From positions 1-38,269 of the IMG/VR virus record IMGVR_UViG_3300010371_000070: a stretch of DNA of 38,269 nt; one strand, written 5' to 3'. The position numbers and the translations under genes are program-made. The notes below the pieces were generated by a model. That model made no database searches. It was not told the DNA's origin and saw only the letters and a program-made list of their open reading frames with translations. Source of the stretch: a virus. Position 1 is the stretch's first letter. The number at the start of each line of letters is the position of its first letter. Positions 22,368 through 28,452 of this stretch are shown here, one piece after another.

Positions 22368-23527
22368 TTCACTCCTCCCACACGATCGGTTTTCACTGGT
22401 GCCTGCTCCTGCGAAGATATCGCCGACGTCGGACAGCCCGACATGATGCTGTGCGGAAGCTTGCACTTCGGACAAAGCCTGTTTCCAAAACCATCGCGCT
22501 CCGGGCGCGTCAGTGAAGCGGCAATTCGTTCTGCCAATTCACGCGACAGTCGTTCCGCGCTTGCCTTGGTGTCGTCGTCATAAGTCCCATTGCACCAATC
22601 GTCTAAAATTCCAGCCAGGATAATTCCGTCGATATAGCCCACATCAAACGGCTTTAGCTGTTCTCGCGCTGCCTGCGGTTGAGCGCAGTCCTCGAAAGCG
22701 ACTTCGCGAGCCCGGCGCAGCATGAACTCAAGCGCGCCTTCTCCGTCATCAGGCCAGCCGAGAGACTTTGCCATCTGGAGAGCATGCACACCTGTCCGCG
22801 TCTCACGCGCTGCTTGCGGTAGAGCAACCGGCTGCGCGAGACTTCTGGCACTTAGGGCGTGATCGACCAATTCCTTTAGGTGACCGGTTAATGCGATCTC
22901 GCTGTCAATAGCCTCAAGTGCATCTAGCGTAGTGATGAGCCAGTATCTATCCGTCGCCGCTTGCGGTACATCGCGAGCGTACAACTTCTCCTGCAGAGCT
23001 TGACAGTCCTTTTTAAACTGCCGCGTGAATGGCGTTTCGTTTGATCGGATAAGCGCCGCTTGCGGTGCCGCATCATCGTTCAGCGCGTGATGCAGCGCGT
23101 GGGCGGCTTGGTTTAATTGTAGCGGCACGTACCCGCCGACCTCGCGCATCTTGATGGCTTCGATGCCTTTCTTAAGGTGCTCATGCGCCTCGGCGACCGC
23201 CTCGCGATCGACGCCAATCACCTGCGCGCCTTGGGCAGGAGCGCGCTTGTTCCAGCGATCGATATATTCGTCATCTTCCAGATCGATGCACGGACCGCTG
23301 GTGCCGCAATCATCGCACTGGACGACCTTCCAGCCATAACGATCGGTCGTTAAAGTAAGATCGTCGCTACCGCAAAATGGGCAAGGAAGAATATCGCTGT
23401 CAGGGGAGCATCGCGGCGTGGCGCGATAGGCTCCGCATTTCATGCAGCGCTGTTCTTTGCCATCTGTCTCAGGCCAGATTTTCCAGTCGTGATCGCATGC
23501 GCTGTTAGGCTGGGAGCGTTCGGTCAT
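22364..23527 (-). CDS. Lar-like zinc-ribbon protein, multi-segment
   Basis: 387 residues. The N-terminal ~95 hold two zinc ribbons: DWKIWPETDGKEQRCMKCGA, then LPCPFCGSDDLTL...CDDCG with the closing WNKRAP of Lar (restriction alleviation) proteins. A C-terminal ribbon (RLCPKCKLPHSIMSGCP) sits near 355. In between are helical segments separated by a recurring PQAA tetrapeptide (about residues 154, 187, 236, 283) encoded by near-identical DNA. Lar of Rac prophage modifies type I restriction; whether this long protein does so is open. It overlaps both neighbours by 4 bases. Confidence 0.72.
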   Translation of the reverse strand: MTERSQPNSACDHDWKIWPETDGKEQRCMKCGAYRATPRCSPDSDILPCPFCGSDDLTLTTDRYGWKVVQCDDCGTSGPCIDLEDDEYIDRWNKRAPAQGAQVIGVDREAVAEAHEHLKKGIEAIKMREVGGYVPLQLNQAAHALHHALNDDAAPQAALIRSNETPFTRQFKKDCQALQEKLYARDVPQAATDRYWLITTLDALEAIDSEIALTGHLKELVDHALSARSLAQPVALPQAARETRTGVHALQMAKSLGWPDDGEGALEFMLRRAREVAFEDCAQPQAAREQLKPFDVGYIDGIILAGILDDWCNGTYDDDTKASAERLSRELAERIAASLTRPERDGFGNRLCPKCKLPHSIMSGCPTSAISSQEQAPVKTDRVGGVK

Positions 23528-24492
23528 GCTGTCGCCCTCATGCTCTCGATCGCGCGCTTGACCTTCTGCTGGAGCGCGATGAACTGGCCTTGGCCCCAGG
23601 CGATGTCCTTGCGCTCGTCAGCTTCGCTGTTCCACTTGGCCTTGAGCTGGTCGGCATTCGTCGCGCCGAGAATGATGGCATCCCATCGCGCGAGATATTC
23701 ATCCGCCGGCCCGGAGCCGGGTTGAATATCCGGGCCGGCGGAGTCCACCGCGGGCTTGTCAAGGCGCGGTGAAGGCGATCCGCCGCGCGCCCATTCGGAG
23801 AGCATGCGGCCGGAATCTTCTGAAATCGGTTGCTGGTCGGTGAACATGGCGCGGTGCTGGCGCTGTAGCTTGTGCGGCAGATCAAAATGCGGAATGCCTG
23901 GCCGATCCGGGGTCAGCGTGAAACTCGCTGTCATCTCGAACATGAACCGCTTTTCGCAGATCGGCATCCAGCCGAGCGGGCGGACCACGGTTCGATTGTT
24001 CTCGCGGACTATTTCTATCTTCTCGTCGGCGCGCAGGCAGAAGATGATCGAGGCGCGGCACTGCAGCAGCGCGTTCATGAGCTTCTTGTGGGCGGCCTTC
24101 GGGTCTTTCCACGCCGCCGGCCCCTTGACGCCTTCGGACTGCAGTCGGTCGGCCCAATCCATAATGCCGCCCTCGCCGTCGTACTCCATGCTGAAGCTGT
24201 CGATCACGACCACCTCGGCGCCGGCCTGTTCGGCCGCGTGGATAGCCTCGGTGAAGCTCGCTGGCGCAAACGGCGGCCTCATGTCGGCATGGATGAAGTC
24301 GAACTCCTCGGCGTAATGCAGTCCACGCCGCGCCTCGGTGTCGATGAAGGCGATCTTTCCGGACGGCGCCATGCCGCGGGCGAGCCGCAGCGCGCTGTAG
24401 GTCTTGCCCGAGCCGCTTGCGCCAGCGAGCGCAATAAGCAACGAAACCTGTTCCCGCTTGGCGGGCGCGAAGTGGAACGTCATGTCAGCCAC
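23524..24492 (-). CDS. RecA-like P-loop ATPase (AAA_24 / Sak4-type)
   Basis: 322 residues. Walker A ALAGASGSGKTYSALRLARG lies at ~21-40, a FIDTEARRG loop follows, and Walker B VVVIDSFSMEYDG lies at ~97. The nucleotide-binding domain fills the first ~230 residues; the rest is a Pro-rich linker and a helical tail. This family of phage ATPases sits next to RecE-type nucleases, as here (8-base overlap with the exonuclease gene), and is thought to take part in single-strand annealing recombination. It acts in the cytoplasm on phage DNA. Confidence 0.85.
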   Translation of the reverse strand: MADMTFHFAPAKREQVSLLIALAGASGSGKTYSALRLARGMAPSGKIAFIDTEARRGLHYAEEFDFIHADMRPPFAPASFTEAIHAAEQAGAEVVVIDSFSMEYDGEGGIMDWADRLQSEGVKGPAAWKDPKAAHKKLMNALLQCRASIIFCLRADEKIEIVRENNRTVVRPLGWMPICEKRFMFEMTASFTLTPDRPGIPHFDLPHKLQRQHRAMFTDQQPISEDSGRMLSEWARGGSPSPRLDKPAVDSAGPDIQPGSGPADEYLARWDAIILGATNADQLKAKWNSEADERKDIAWGQGQFIALQQKVKRAIESMRATA

Positions 24493-25402
24493 CCATCAAT
24501 GACGGGACGCGTTCGGACTCCTCGGAGACCTCGCGCGCCAGCCAGCCGTTTTCGTGCCAGCCAGGCAGCTCGGGCCGAATGATCCGGGGCGGATAGGCGG
24601 GCCAGCGGTCGCGGGCCATGCAGTCGGACCAGATGTCGATCGCGTAGCCGAGCTGCTTGCGGCCGATAGTGAGTGCGGCCTCGTCGATTTCGTTGACGGT
24701 CAGCGCGAACGGCTCGTAGTTCTCCTGGGCGACGTAGAGAAAGCGGCGTCGACCCGCGCCGACCGGGTCGACCTCGTCGAGGATGCGCTCATGCATGGCG
24801 GCCTGGATGTGCCAGCCGGCCGACGCCATCAGCTTGCCGGTTGCGTAGGGCGAAGCGGACAGGCCAGAGGTCTTGTAGTCCCAGACCTCTCGCAGGTCAG
24901 GAGTGATCCAGTCGACCATGGCGCGCAGCCATAGACCGTCCTCGCACGAGGCAATCATAACCTCGGCGTCACCTTGGATCGGGTCTCCGATGTGGCCGCA
25001 GCCTGTAATATGATGAAGCTGATCGTGTGCCCTGCCCACCATCTGCACAGCGACCTCGTAATGCTTCCGCAGGATCGGTTCCTTGCCGGCTTCGATAGCC
25101 GCAGCCTTGAAGGCCTTGGCCTCCTTCGTGCGCCAGTCTGGGAAGTCCTCGACGGCCATCACCTTGCCGCGGCCCAGCATCATCGCGTGTGCGGCGTTTC
25201 CGATCGCCTTTGCCTTGTCGTAGCCTTCGTCCTCCTCGATCGCCTGCACATTCAGCCGGGGATGCTGCTGATACGCGTGCAACGGGCTGTGATCGAGGAG
25301 GACTTTGGCGAGCGACTGCGTAAACGATGGCTCGGGGCAAGGGTCATCGAAGTATGCAGCCGTCGGAAAGTCGCGATAGATACCTGGCTTGGTAATTTTC
25401 AT
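24485..25402 (-). CDS. PD-(D/E)XK exonuclease, RecE-like
   Basis: 305 residues. The N-terminus (KPGIYRDFPTAAYFDDPCPE, then SFTQSLAKVLLDHSPLHAY) matches phage RecE/PDDEXK nucleases. The active site reads LRAMVDWIT (Asp) followed by EVWDYKTSG (Asp-x-Lys) at ~150-185, then a Gln-containing helix (GWHIQAAMHERIL). It should resect double-stranded ends to give 3' single strands for the neighbouring ATPase. It is coupled to that gene by overlap. Confidence 0.85.
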   Translation of the reverse strand: MKITKPGIYRDFPTAAYFDDPCPEPSFTQSLAKVLLDHSPLHAYQQHPRLNVQAIEEDEGYDKAKAIGNAAHAMMLGRGKVMAVEDFPDWRTKEAKAFKAAAIEAGKEPILRKHYEVAVQMVGRAHDQLHHITGCGHIGDPIQGDAEVMIASCEDGLWLRAMVDWITPDLREVWDYKTSGLSASPYATGKLMASAGWHIQAAMHERILDEVDPVGAGRRRFLYVAQENYEPFALTVNEIDEAALTIGRKQLGYAIDIWSDCMARDRWPAYPPRIIRPELPGWHENGWLAREVSEESERVPSLMGG

Positions 25403-25571
25403 AGTTCTTTCTCATGTTCTTAGCGCGCCTGAAGAAGGAGCGGAACGCTGCATCATCTTTCTTGTTCAATCTGACGCAGGGCGAGCAATACATCCGCTCG
25501 CTCTTGGTTCTGAAATACACGAACAACTCGCCGCACCGCTTACAGTACGCCTGGGCTGGCCGCTCGCTCAT
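25344..25571 (-). CDS. Small zinc-ribbon protein (75 residues)
   Basis: Starts at ATG 25571 overlapping the stop of the upstream membrane gene (ATGA), and runs 59 bases into the exonuclease gene in another frame. CKRCGELF and YCSPCVRL give a four-Cys zinc ribbon at ~10-33; the rest is basic and aromatic (RSFFRRAKNMRKNYENYQAR). It is probably a nucleic-acid-binding accessory of the recombination genes. Overlap with the nuclease start is unusual but both ends look authentic. Confidence 0.6.
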   Translation of the reverse strand: MSERPAQAYCKRCGELFVYFRTKSERMYCSPCVRLNKKDDAAFRSFFRRAKNMRKNYENYQARYLSRLSDGCILR

Positions 25572-25717
25572 CGATGCTTGATCCACACCGCAGCGATGCC
25601 CACGCACCAGATCGAGATCGACAGCGTGCAGGCGGCGACGAAGAACATGCCCCACGGGTTGACGACGTGGCCGCGCTTCTGCGGCCGGTAGTCGTCGAGG
25701 CGGATGATTTTGCTCAT
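25568..25717 (-). CDS. Small membrane protein (49 residues)
   Basis: ATG 25717 overlaps the previous stop (ATGA), and the frame's stop overlaps the next ATG in the same way. A basic start (MSKIIRLDDYRPQKRGHVVN) leads to one membrane helix (WGMFFVAACTLSISIWCVGI). The coupled junctions on both sides are the best evidence. The function is unknown. Confidence 0.6.
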   Translation of the reverse strand: MSKIIRLDDYRPQKRGHVVNPWGMFFVAACTLSISIWCVGIAAVWIKHR

Positions 25718-25851
25718 GCATGCCCCCAGAACGCGAAGAGCAGCAACGAGGTGCATGTGATGAAGATCAGCATGCCGCCCGCGGTGGCAATGGCTTCCGG
25801 CAGATCATCGAGCATCTCGCGGACAGCCTGGGCTCCGAGAATGTCCCTCAT
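25714..25851 (-). CDS. Small membrane protein (45 residues)
   Basis: ATG 25851 overlaps the preceding stop (ATGA) and the frame ends with ATGA onto the next gene. An amphipathic start (RDILGAQAVREMLDDLPEAI) precedes a membrane helix (GGMLIFITCTSLLLFAFWG). It is too short for usual length cut-offs but firmly placed by the two coupled junctions. Two successive single-span proteins could pair in the membrane. Confidence 0.6.
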   Translation of the reverse strand: MRDILGAQAVREMLDDLPEAIATAGGMLIFITCTSLLLFAFWGHA

Positions 25852-26108
25852 TGCGCCATCTCCTCTTGCACGCGGTCCATGGTCTCGGCGTATTCATCGG
25901 CGGTCGGCCGGCGCGCCATGAAGTCCCGCATCAGATTGTCGAAGCGCTCATACGCGTCCTGGCTGGCATCGATCCGCGCGCCGGCCGCCGCCGTGTCGGC
26001 GTACTGCTGGATCAGCATCGCGCCGTCCTGCAGGTCGACCGTCTTGACGAGGACGGCGATTTCCATCGCGGTCGGGATTTTTGGGCAGCGGAGATCGTGG
26101 GTCATCAT
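25848..26108 (-). CDS. Small acidic helical protein, unknown
   Basis: 86 residues, mostly helical and acidic: EIAVLVKTVDLQDGAMLIQQ, then DASQDAYERFDNLMRDFMAR and an EYAETMDRVQEEMAQ end. No zinc site or membrane segment is present. It starts and ends with ATGA overlaps in the early operon. No family is recognised. Confidence 0.65.
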   Translation of the reverse strand: MMTHDLRCPKIPTAMEIAVLVKTVDLQDGAMLIQQYADTAAAGARIDASQDAYERFDNLMRDFMARRPTADEYAETMDRVQEEMAQ

Positions 26109-26416
26109 GCCCTCTCGTGTTTGCGGTGGTCATGCTGGTGATCGAGCAGGGCAGTTAGCCGGTCGAACGGCGTGATCGGCGCGTTGTCGTAGAAGCCTGC
26201 CTCGCGCAGCAGCTCCTCGGTCACATCATCCCAGCCGTCGGCGTGGATGTGATGGATGAACGCGATCGGGCCGTACTGCTTCTCGCGGATGCGGTCGACG
26301 ATGTTGCGGCGGGTCAGTTCGGGGTCAGGCTGACCCTGTCGACCTCGACGGCCGAAGTCCTCCATGACCACGTAATATTCTGGGACGGCGGCGGCCGGCG
26401 CGCAATGGCAGGTCAT
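26105..26416 (-). CDS. Small protein (103 residues), unknown
   Basis: It starts with ATGA overlap on the first gene of the operon. After a short Cys/His start (TCHCAPAAAVPEYYVVMEDF) it has RGRQGQPDPELTRRNIVDR, a His-rich centre (IAFIHHIHADGWDDVTEELL) and a His-rich end (LLDHQHDHRKHERA). The His clusters might bind metal. No family is recognised. Confidence 0.65.
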   Translation of the reverse strand: MTCHCAPAAAVPEYYVVMEDFGRRGRQGQPDPELTRRNIVDRIREKQYGPIAFIHHIHADGWDDVTEELLREAGFYDNAPITPFDRLTALLDHQHDHRKHERA

Positions 26417-26628
26417 CGCGCGTCCTCCCCGTTGGAGATTTTGAGGACGTGAACTACGCCAGAAAACTCGATTGAGGTGCCGTCATCTCGACTGTGTTGG
26501 GTATCGAGTGTGGCCTTGATCCAGACGGTTATTGTTTGGCCGCGCGCGATCCGTTCAGCCAAACGGCGGCGGCCTTTCTTCACGTCAAGAATTAGAAAGT
26601 CGGATTTGAATGGTGCCAGGCGAGGCAT
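26413..26628 (-). CDS. First gene of the leftward early operon, unknown
   Basis: 71 residues from ATG 26628. The SD-like GGAG lies inside the inverted repeat 26633-26654. It is beta-rich and basic: APFKSDFLILDVKKGRRRLA, TITVWIKATLDTQ, TSIEFSGVVHVLKI. As the first gene behind the left operators, it occupies the place of lambda N, but shows no N-like Arg-rich peptide. Single-strand binding or regulator roles are possible; none can be fixed. Confidence 0.6.
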   Translation of the reverse strand: MPRLAPFKSDFLILDVKKGRRRLAERIARGQTITVWIKATLDTQHSRDDGTSIEFSGVVHVLKISNGEDAR

Positions 26629-26632
26629 AGAC

Positions 26633-26654
26633 GCGCTCCGTTGATGCGGAGCGC
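26633..26654 (-). repeat. Perfect inverted repeat over the first early ribosome site
   Basis: GCGCTCCG (26633-26640), loop TTGATG, CGGAGCGC (26647-26654). In the leftward mRNA it folds as an 8-bp stem just before ATG 26628 and holds the GGAG used as Shine-Dalgarno. It could control translation or be a protein site beside operator L1. Confidence 0.55.
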
Positions 26655-26656
26655 AG

Positions 26657-26694
26657 TCAAGCACGGCTTCACAGGTCTGTCAAGCGCTACTTCA
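26657..26694. promoter_or_regulatory. Left operator pair L1 and L2
   Basis: Two 15-bp dyads of the form TSAAGC-N3-GCTTSA (S = G or C): L1 TCAAGCACGGCTTCA at 26657-26671 and L2 TCAAGCGCTACTTCA at 26680-26694, centres 23 bp apart. L2 covers the end of the repressor gene and L1 lies 28 bp before the first leftward gene. An 18-base run of L1 (GTCAAGCACGGCTTCACA) recurs inverted at 27066-27083. They probably control the leftward promoter. Confidence 0.75.
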
Positions 26695-27010
26695 CAGAGC
26701 GTTTTTGTAATTTCCCTTCCTGCTCTTGTTGGAGCAGGAGCGCATTTACGATTCCCTCGATCTGGCTCTGTTTTTCCGGGTCAAGTCGACGGATCTTGCT
26801 TTCGAGCGAATTTTCGGAGGAGACCGCATAAAAGTACTCAAGCGGTACCTGAAGGTGGTGGCAAAGCTGCTCAATATGCTTTCTGGGGTCGGTATCGCCC
26901 TTTTCCCACTGCCAAACGAGCTGCCTGCTCACGTCCATTAGGTCCGCGAGTGCTTGTAGGCTAAGCCCGCGCGCCTTTCTCGCCTTCTTGATTTTGTTCC
27001 CCAGGGTCAT
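26687..27010 (-). CDS. Phage repressor (XRE-family, CI-like)
   Basis: 107 residues from ATG 27010; longer frames from upstream GTG/ATG codons would run through the operators and the Cro gene, so are rejected. Residues ~3-60 form an XRE helix-turn-helix (GNKIKKARKARGLSLQALAD, LMDVSRQLVWQWEKGDTDPR). The C-terminal ~45 residues are a charged helix (RLDPEKQSQIEGIVNALLLQ) probably for dimer formation. There is no LexA-type peptidase domain, so induction by RecA-driven self-cleavage is unlikely. It is flanked by two and three copies of one operator and faces a divergent Cro-like gene. No Shine-Dalgarno is visible. Confidence 0.85.
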   Translation of the reverse strand: MTLGNKIKKARKARGLSLQALADLMDVSRQLVWQWEKGDTDPRKHIEQLCHHLQVPLEYFYAVSSENSLESKIRRLDPEKQSQIEGIVNALLLQQEQEGKLQKRSVK

Positions 27011-27020
27011 GCCAGGAGCA

Positions 27021-27082
27021 TAAAGCGACGCTTGACGCTGTAAATGAAGGGGGGCTTGACTTTGGTGTGAAGCCGTGCTTGA
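27021..27082. promoter_or_regulatory. Right operators R1, R2 and R3
   Basis: Three 15-bp dyads: R3 TAAAGCGACGCTTGA (27021-27035), R2 TGAAGGGGGGCTTGA (27045-27059), R1 TGAAGCCGTGCTTGA (27068-27082). Centres are 24 and 23 bp apart, about two helical turns. They fill the space between the repressor start (27010) and the Cro-like start (27087), as in the lambda right operator. TTGACT at 27056-27061 may be the -35 of the rightward promoter. Confidence 0.78.
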
Positions 27083-27086
27083 CATC

Positions 27087-27299
27087 ATGACTATGTCAGA
27101 CACCGCACTCGATCGAGCCATCAAAGCCGCCGGCGGCCTTACCAACTTGGCCGCTTCGCTGAACATCACCAAGCAGGCCGTAGCGCAATGGTCCGAGGTG
27201 CCGCCGTTGCGCGTGCTTGAGGTCGAGCGCGCATCCGGTGTGTCCAGGCACGAACTGCGACCCGACTTGTATCCTCGCGAAGAAAGAGCGCGCGCATGA
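27087..27299 (+). CDS. Cro-like YdaS-family regulator
   Basis: 70 residues from ATG 27087 (an ATG at 27093 or GTG at 27075 is possible; the GTG lies inside operator R1). The sequence is the YdaS/Cro-like helix-turn-helix: ALDRAIKAAGGLTNLAASLN, ITKQAVAQWSEVPPLRVLEV, ending SGVSRHELRPDLYP. It lies divergently from the repressor with only the three operators between, so it is the natural lytic switch protein. Confidence 0.85.
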   Translation: MTMSDTALDRAIKAAGGLTNLAASLNITKQAVAQWSEVPPLRVLEVERASGVSRHELRPDLYPREERARA

Positions 27300-27588
27300 C
27301 GCCGCGCTGTCGCCATGTCGACGACATTCCCAGTGCTCATCGCTGTGAGCCCCCCGACTATGTTTGTGCTCTTGAATGGGAGCACTCAAGCACGGCGGGC
27401 ACTTTCTTGTCACGTCGAATTCGCAATCGTGACACAATTCAAGGGTGCGTGGTGCATAAGCCACAGCCTGTTCCATTCTGGGACACAATCCCCGTAAAAA
27501 TACTGCGGCGTTGCGCACTGCGCAGTTCAGATGGGGCGAGATTTCTGACTTTTGGTTCATGTTCGTGTCTGCGTGGGGAGAGTTGCGT
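27300..27588 (+). other. Region without a confident gene after the Cro-like gene
   Basis: 289 bp. A frame beginning ATGA at 27296 and a 60-codon frame at 27315 exist, but both have poor composition and no motif, and the first would run through the next gene. At 27386-27396 the sequence TCAAGCACGGC repeats the left half of operator L1 exactly, without a matching second half. It may be a leader carrying antitermination or minor operator sites. Confidence 0.4.
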
Positions 27589-27900
27589 ATGCGTTCATCA
27601 TCGGGGGCGCAGCGCGCGCCAGCAATCGAAAGCGACCGTCAGGTCTGTCAGGCTAACGACACATCTGTCGGCGACGCACTCGCCGACATCTGCAAGCTGG
27701 TTTTATGGCCCGACGACACGGCTGCGCATCTTGCAGCGGCGATTCAGCGAGCTACGCCTCCGACCGAATGCAGCGTTCGCCAAGCCGAGCGGTATCTGGG
27801 CGGACAGTGCGATTGGTCGGGCGCAGCTCAGGCCGTCATCATCTCGGAAATTCTCAAACGACGCGGTGTGCGGAACGTGAAGGTCGTTCCGCGTCGGTAG
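27589..27900 (+). CDS. Small protein (103 residues), rhizobial phage type
   Basis: ATG 27589 is chosen because GGGGAGAG precedes it by seven bases; earlier in-frame ATGs (27511, 27559) lack a site. After a polar start, the conserved-looking part begins ADICKLVLWPDDTAAHLAAA, then CSVRQAERYLGGQCDWSGAA and a helix VIISEILKRRGVRNVKV. The CSVRQAERYL segment resembles a recognition helix, and I recall similar proteins in alphaproteobacterial phages. A DNA-binding role is likely but unproven. Confidence 0.68.
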   Translation: MRSSSGAQRAPAIESDRQVCQANDTSVGDALADICKLVLWPDDTAAHLAAAIQRATPPTECSVRQAERYLGGQCDWSGAAQAVIISEILKRRGVRNVKVVPRR

Positions 27901-27984
27901 TTCAGTTCGTGTGCATGCGTCTCTGCCGGCGAGGGGGCCGGTCGGTCTACTATCTGAGACAGCAACTTGATCGACGTCGCATGC

Positions 27985-28452
27985 ATGCCTTCCGAGACTG
28001 ATCCGCCGTTCGCGTGTCCGGTGGACAGCGCTGCGGATCCGGTGACCATCAACCTCGCCGGTGATCCGCAGGGAAAGGGCCGCGCGCGTGCATTCCGTCG
28101 CGGCAATTTTATTGGCCATTACACGCCAGAAAAAACCCGGTCCTACGAGGGCATGGTCCGCACTGCGGCCATGGACGCAATGGGATCGCGCGCGCCGTTC
28201 GATGAGCCGGTTGAGTTCGTCATGCGCGCGATCTTCGCGGTGCCTGCATCCTGGTCGGCGCGCAAGCGTGCGGCCGCAATCACTGGCGAGATCAAGCCCG
28301 GCAAGAAACCGGACTGGGACAACATCGCCAAGGCATGGGCTGATGCGCTCAATGGCGTGGTGTTCCGAGACGACAGCCTGATCGTCAAGGTGAGTATCGA
28401 AAAGCGGTACGGCCCGCAGCCGCTCGTCGTCGTCGTCGTGAGGCCCGCATGA
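27985..28452 (+). CDS. rusA: RusA-type Holliday junction resolvase
   Basis: 155 residues from ATG 27985; a TTG at 27967 would add six. The RusA signature is plain: INLAGDPQGKGRARAF near the start, KPGKKPDWDNIAKAWADALN with the two catalytic Asp, then GVVFRDDSLIVKVSIEKRYG with the third. It resolves four-way junctions in phage replication and recombination. ATGA overlap couples it to the replication initiator gene. Confidence 0.93.
   Translation: MPSETDPPFACPVDSAADPVTINLAGDPQGKGRARAFRRGNFIGHYTPEKTRSYEGMVRTAAMDAMGSRAPFDEPVEFVMRAIFAVPASWSARKRAAAITGEIKPGKKPDWDNIAKAWADALNGVVFRDDSLIVKVSIEKRYGPQPLVVVVVRPA

Noticed and set aside
22669-23065. Spaced repeats considered as a CRISPR-like array
   Set aside because: Repeats are 11 bp, irregularly spaced and lie in frame inside a coding sequence.
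27011-27385. N-terminal extension of the repressor upstream of 27010
   Set aside because: It would code through the right operators and the Cro-like gene; the family start fits ATG 27010.
27296-27880. Plus-strand frame of 194 codons overlapping the Cro stop by ATGA
   Set aside because: Tempting junction, but Cys/Arg/Ser-rich sequence without a fold, and it overlaps the better-supported gene at 27589 in another frame.
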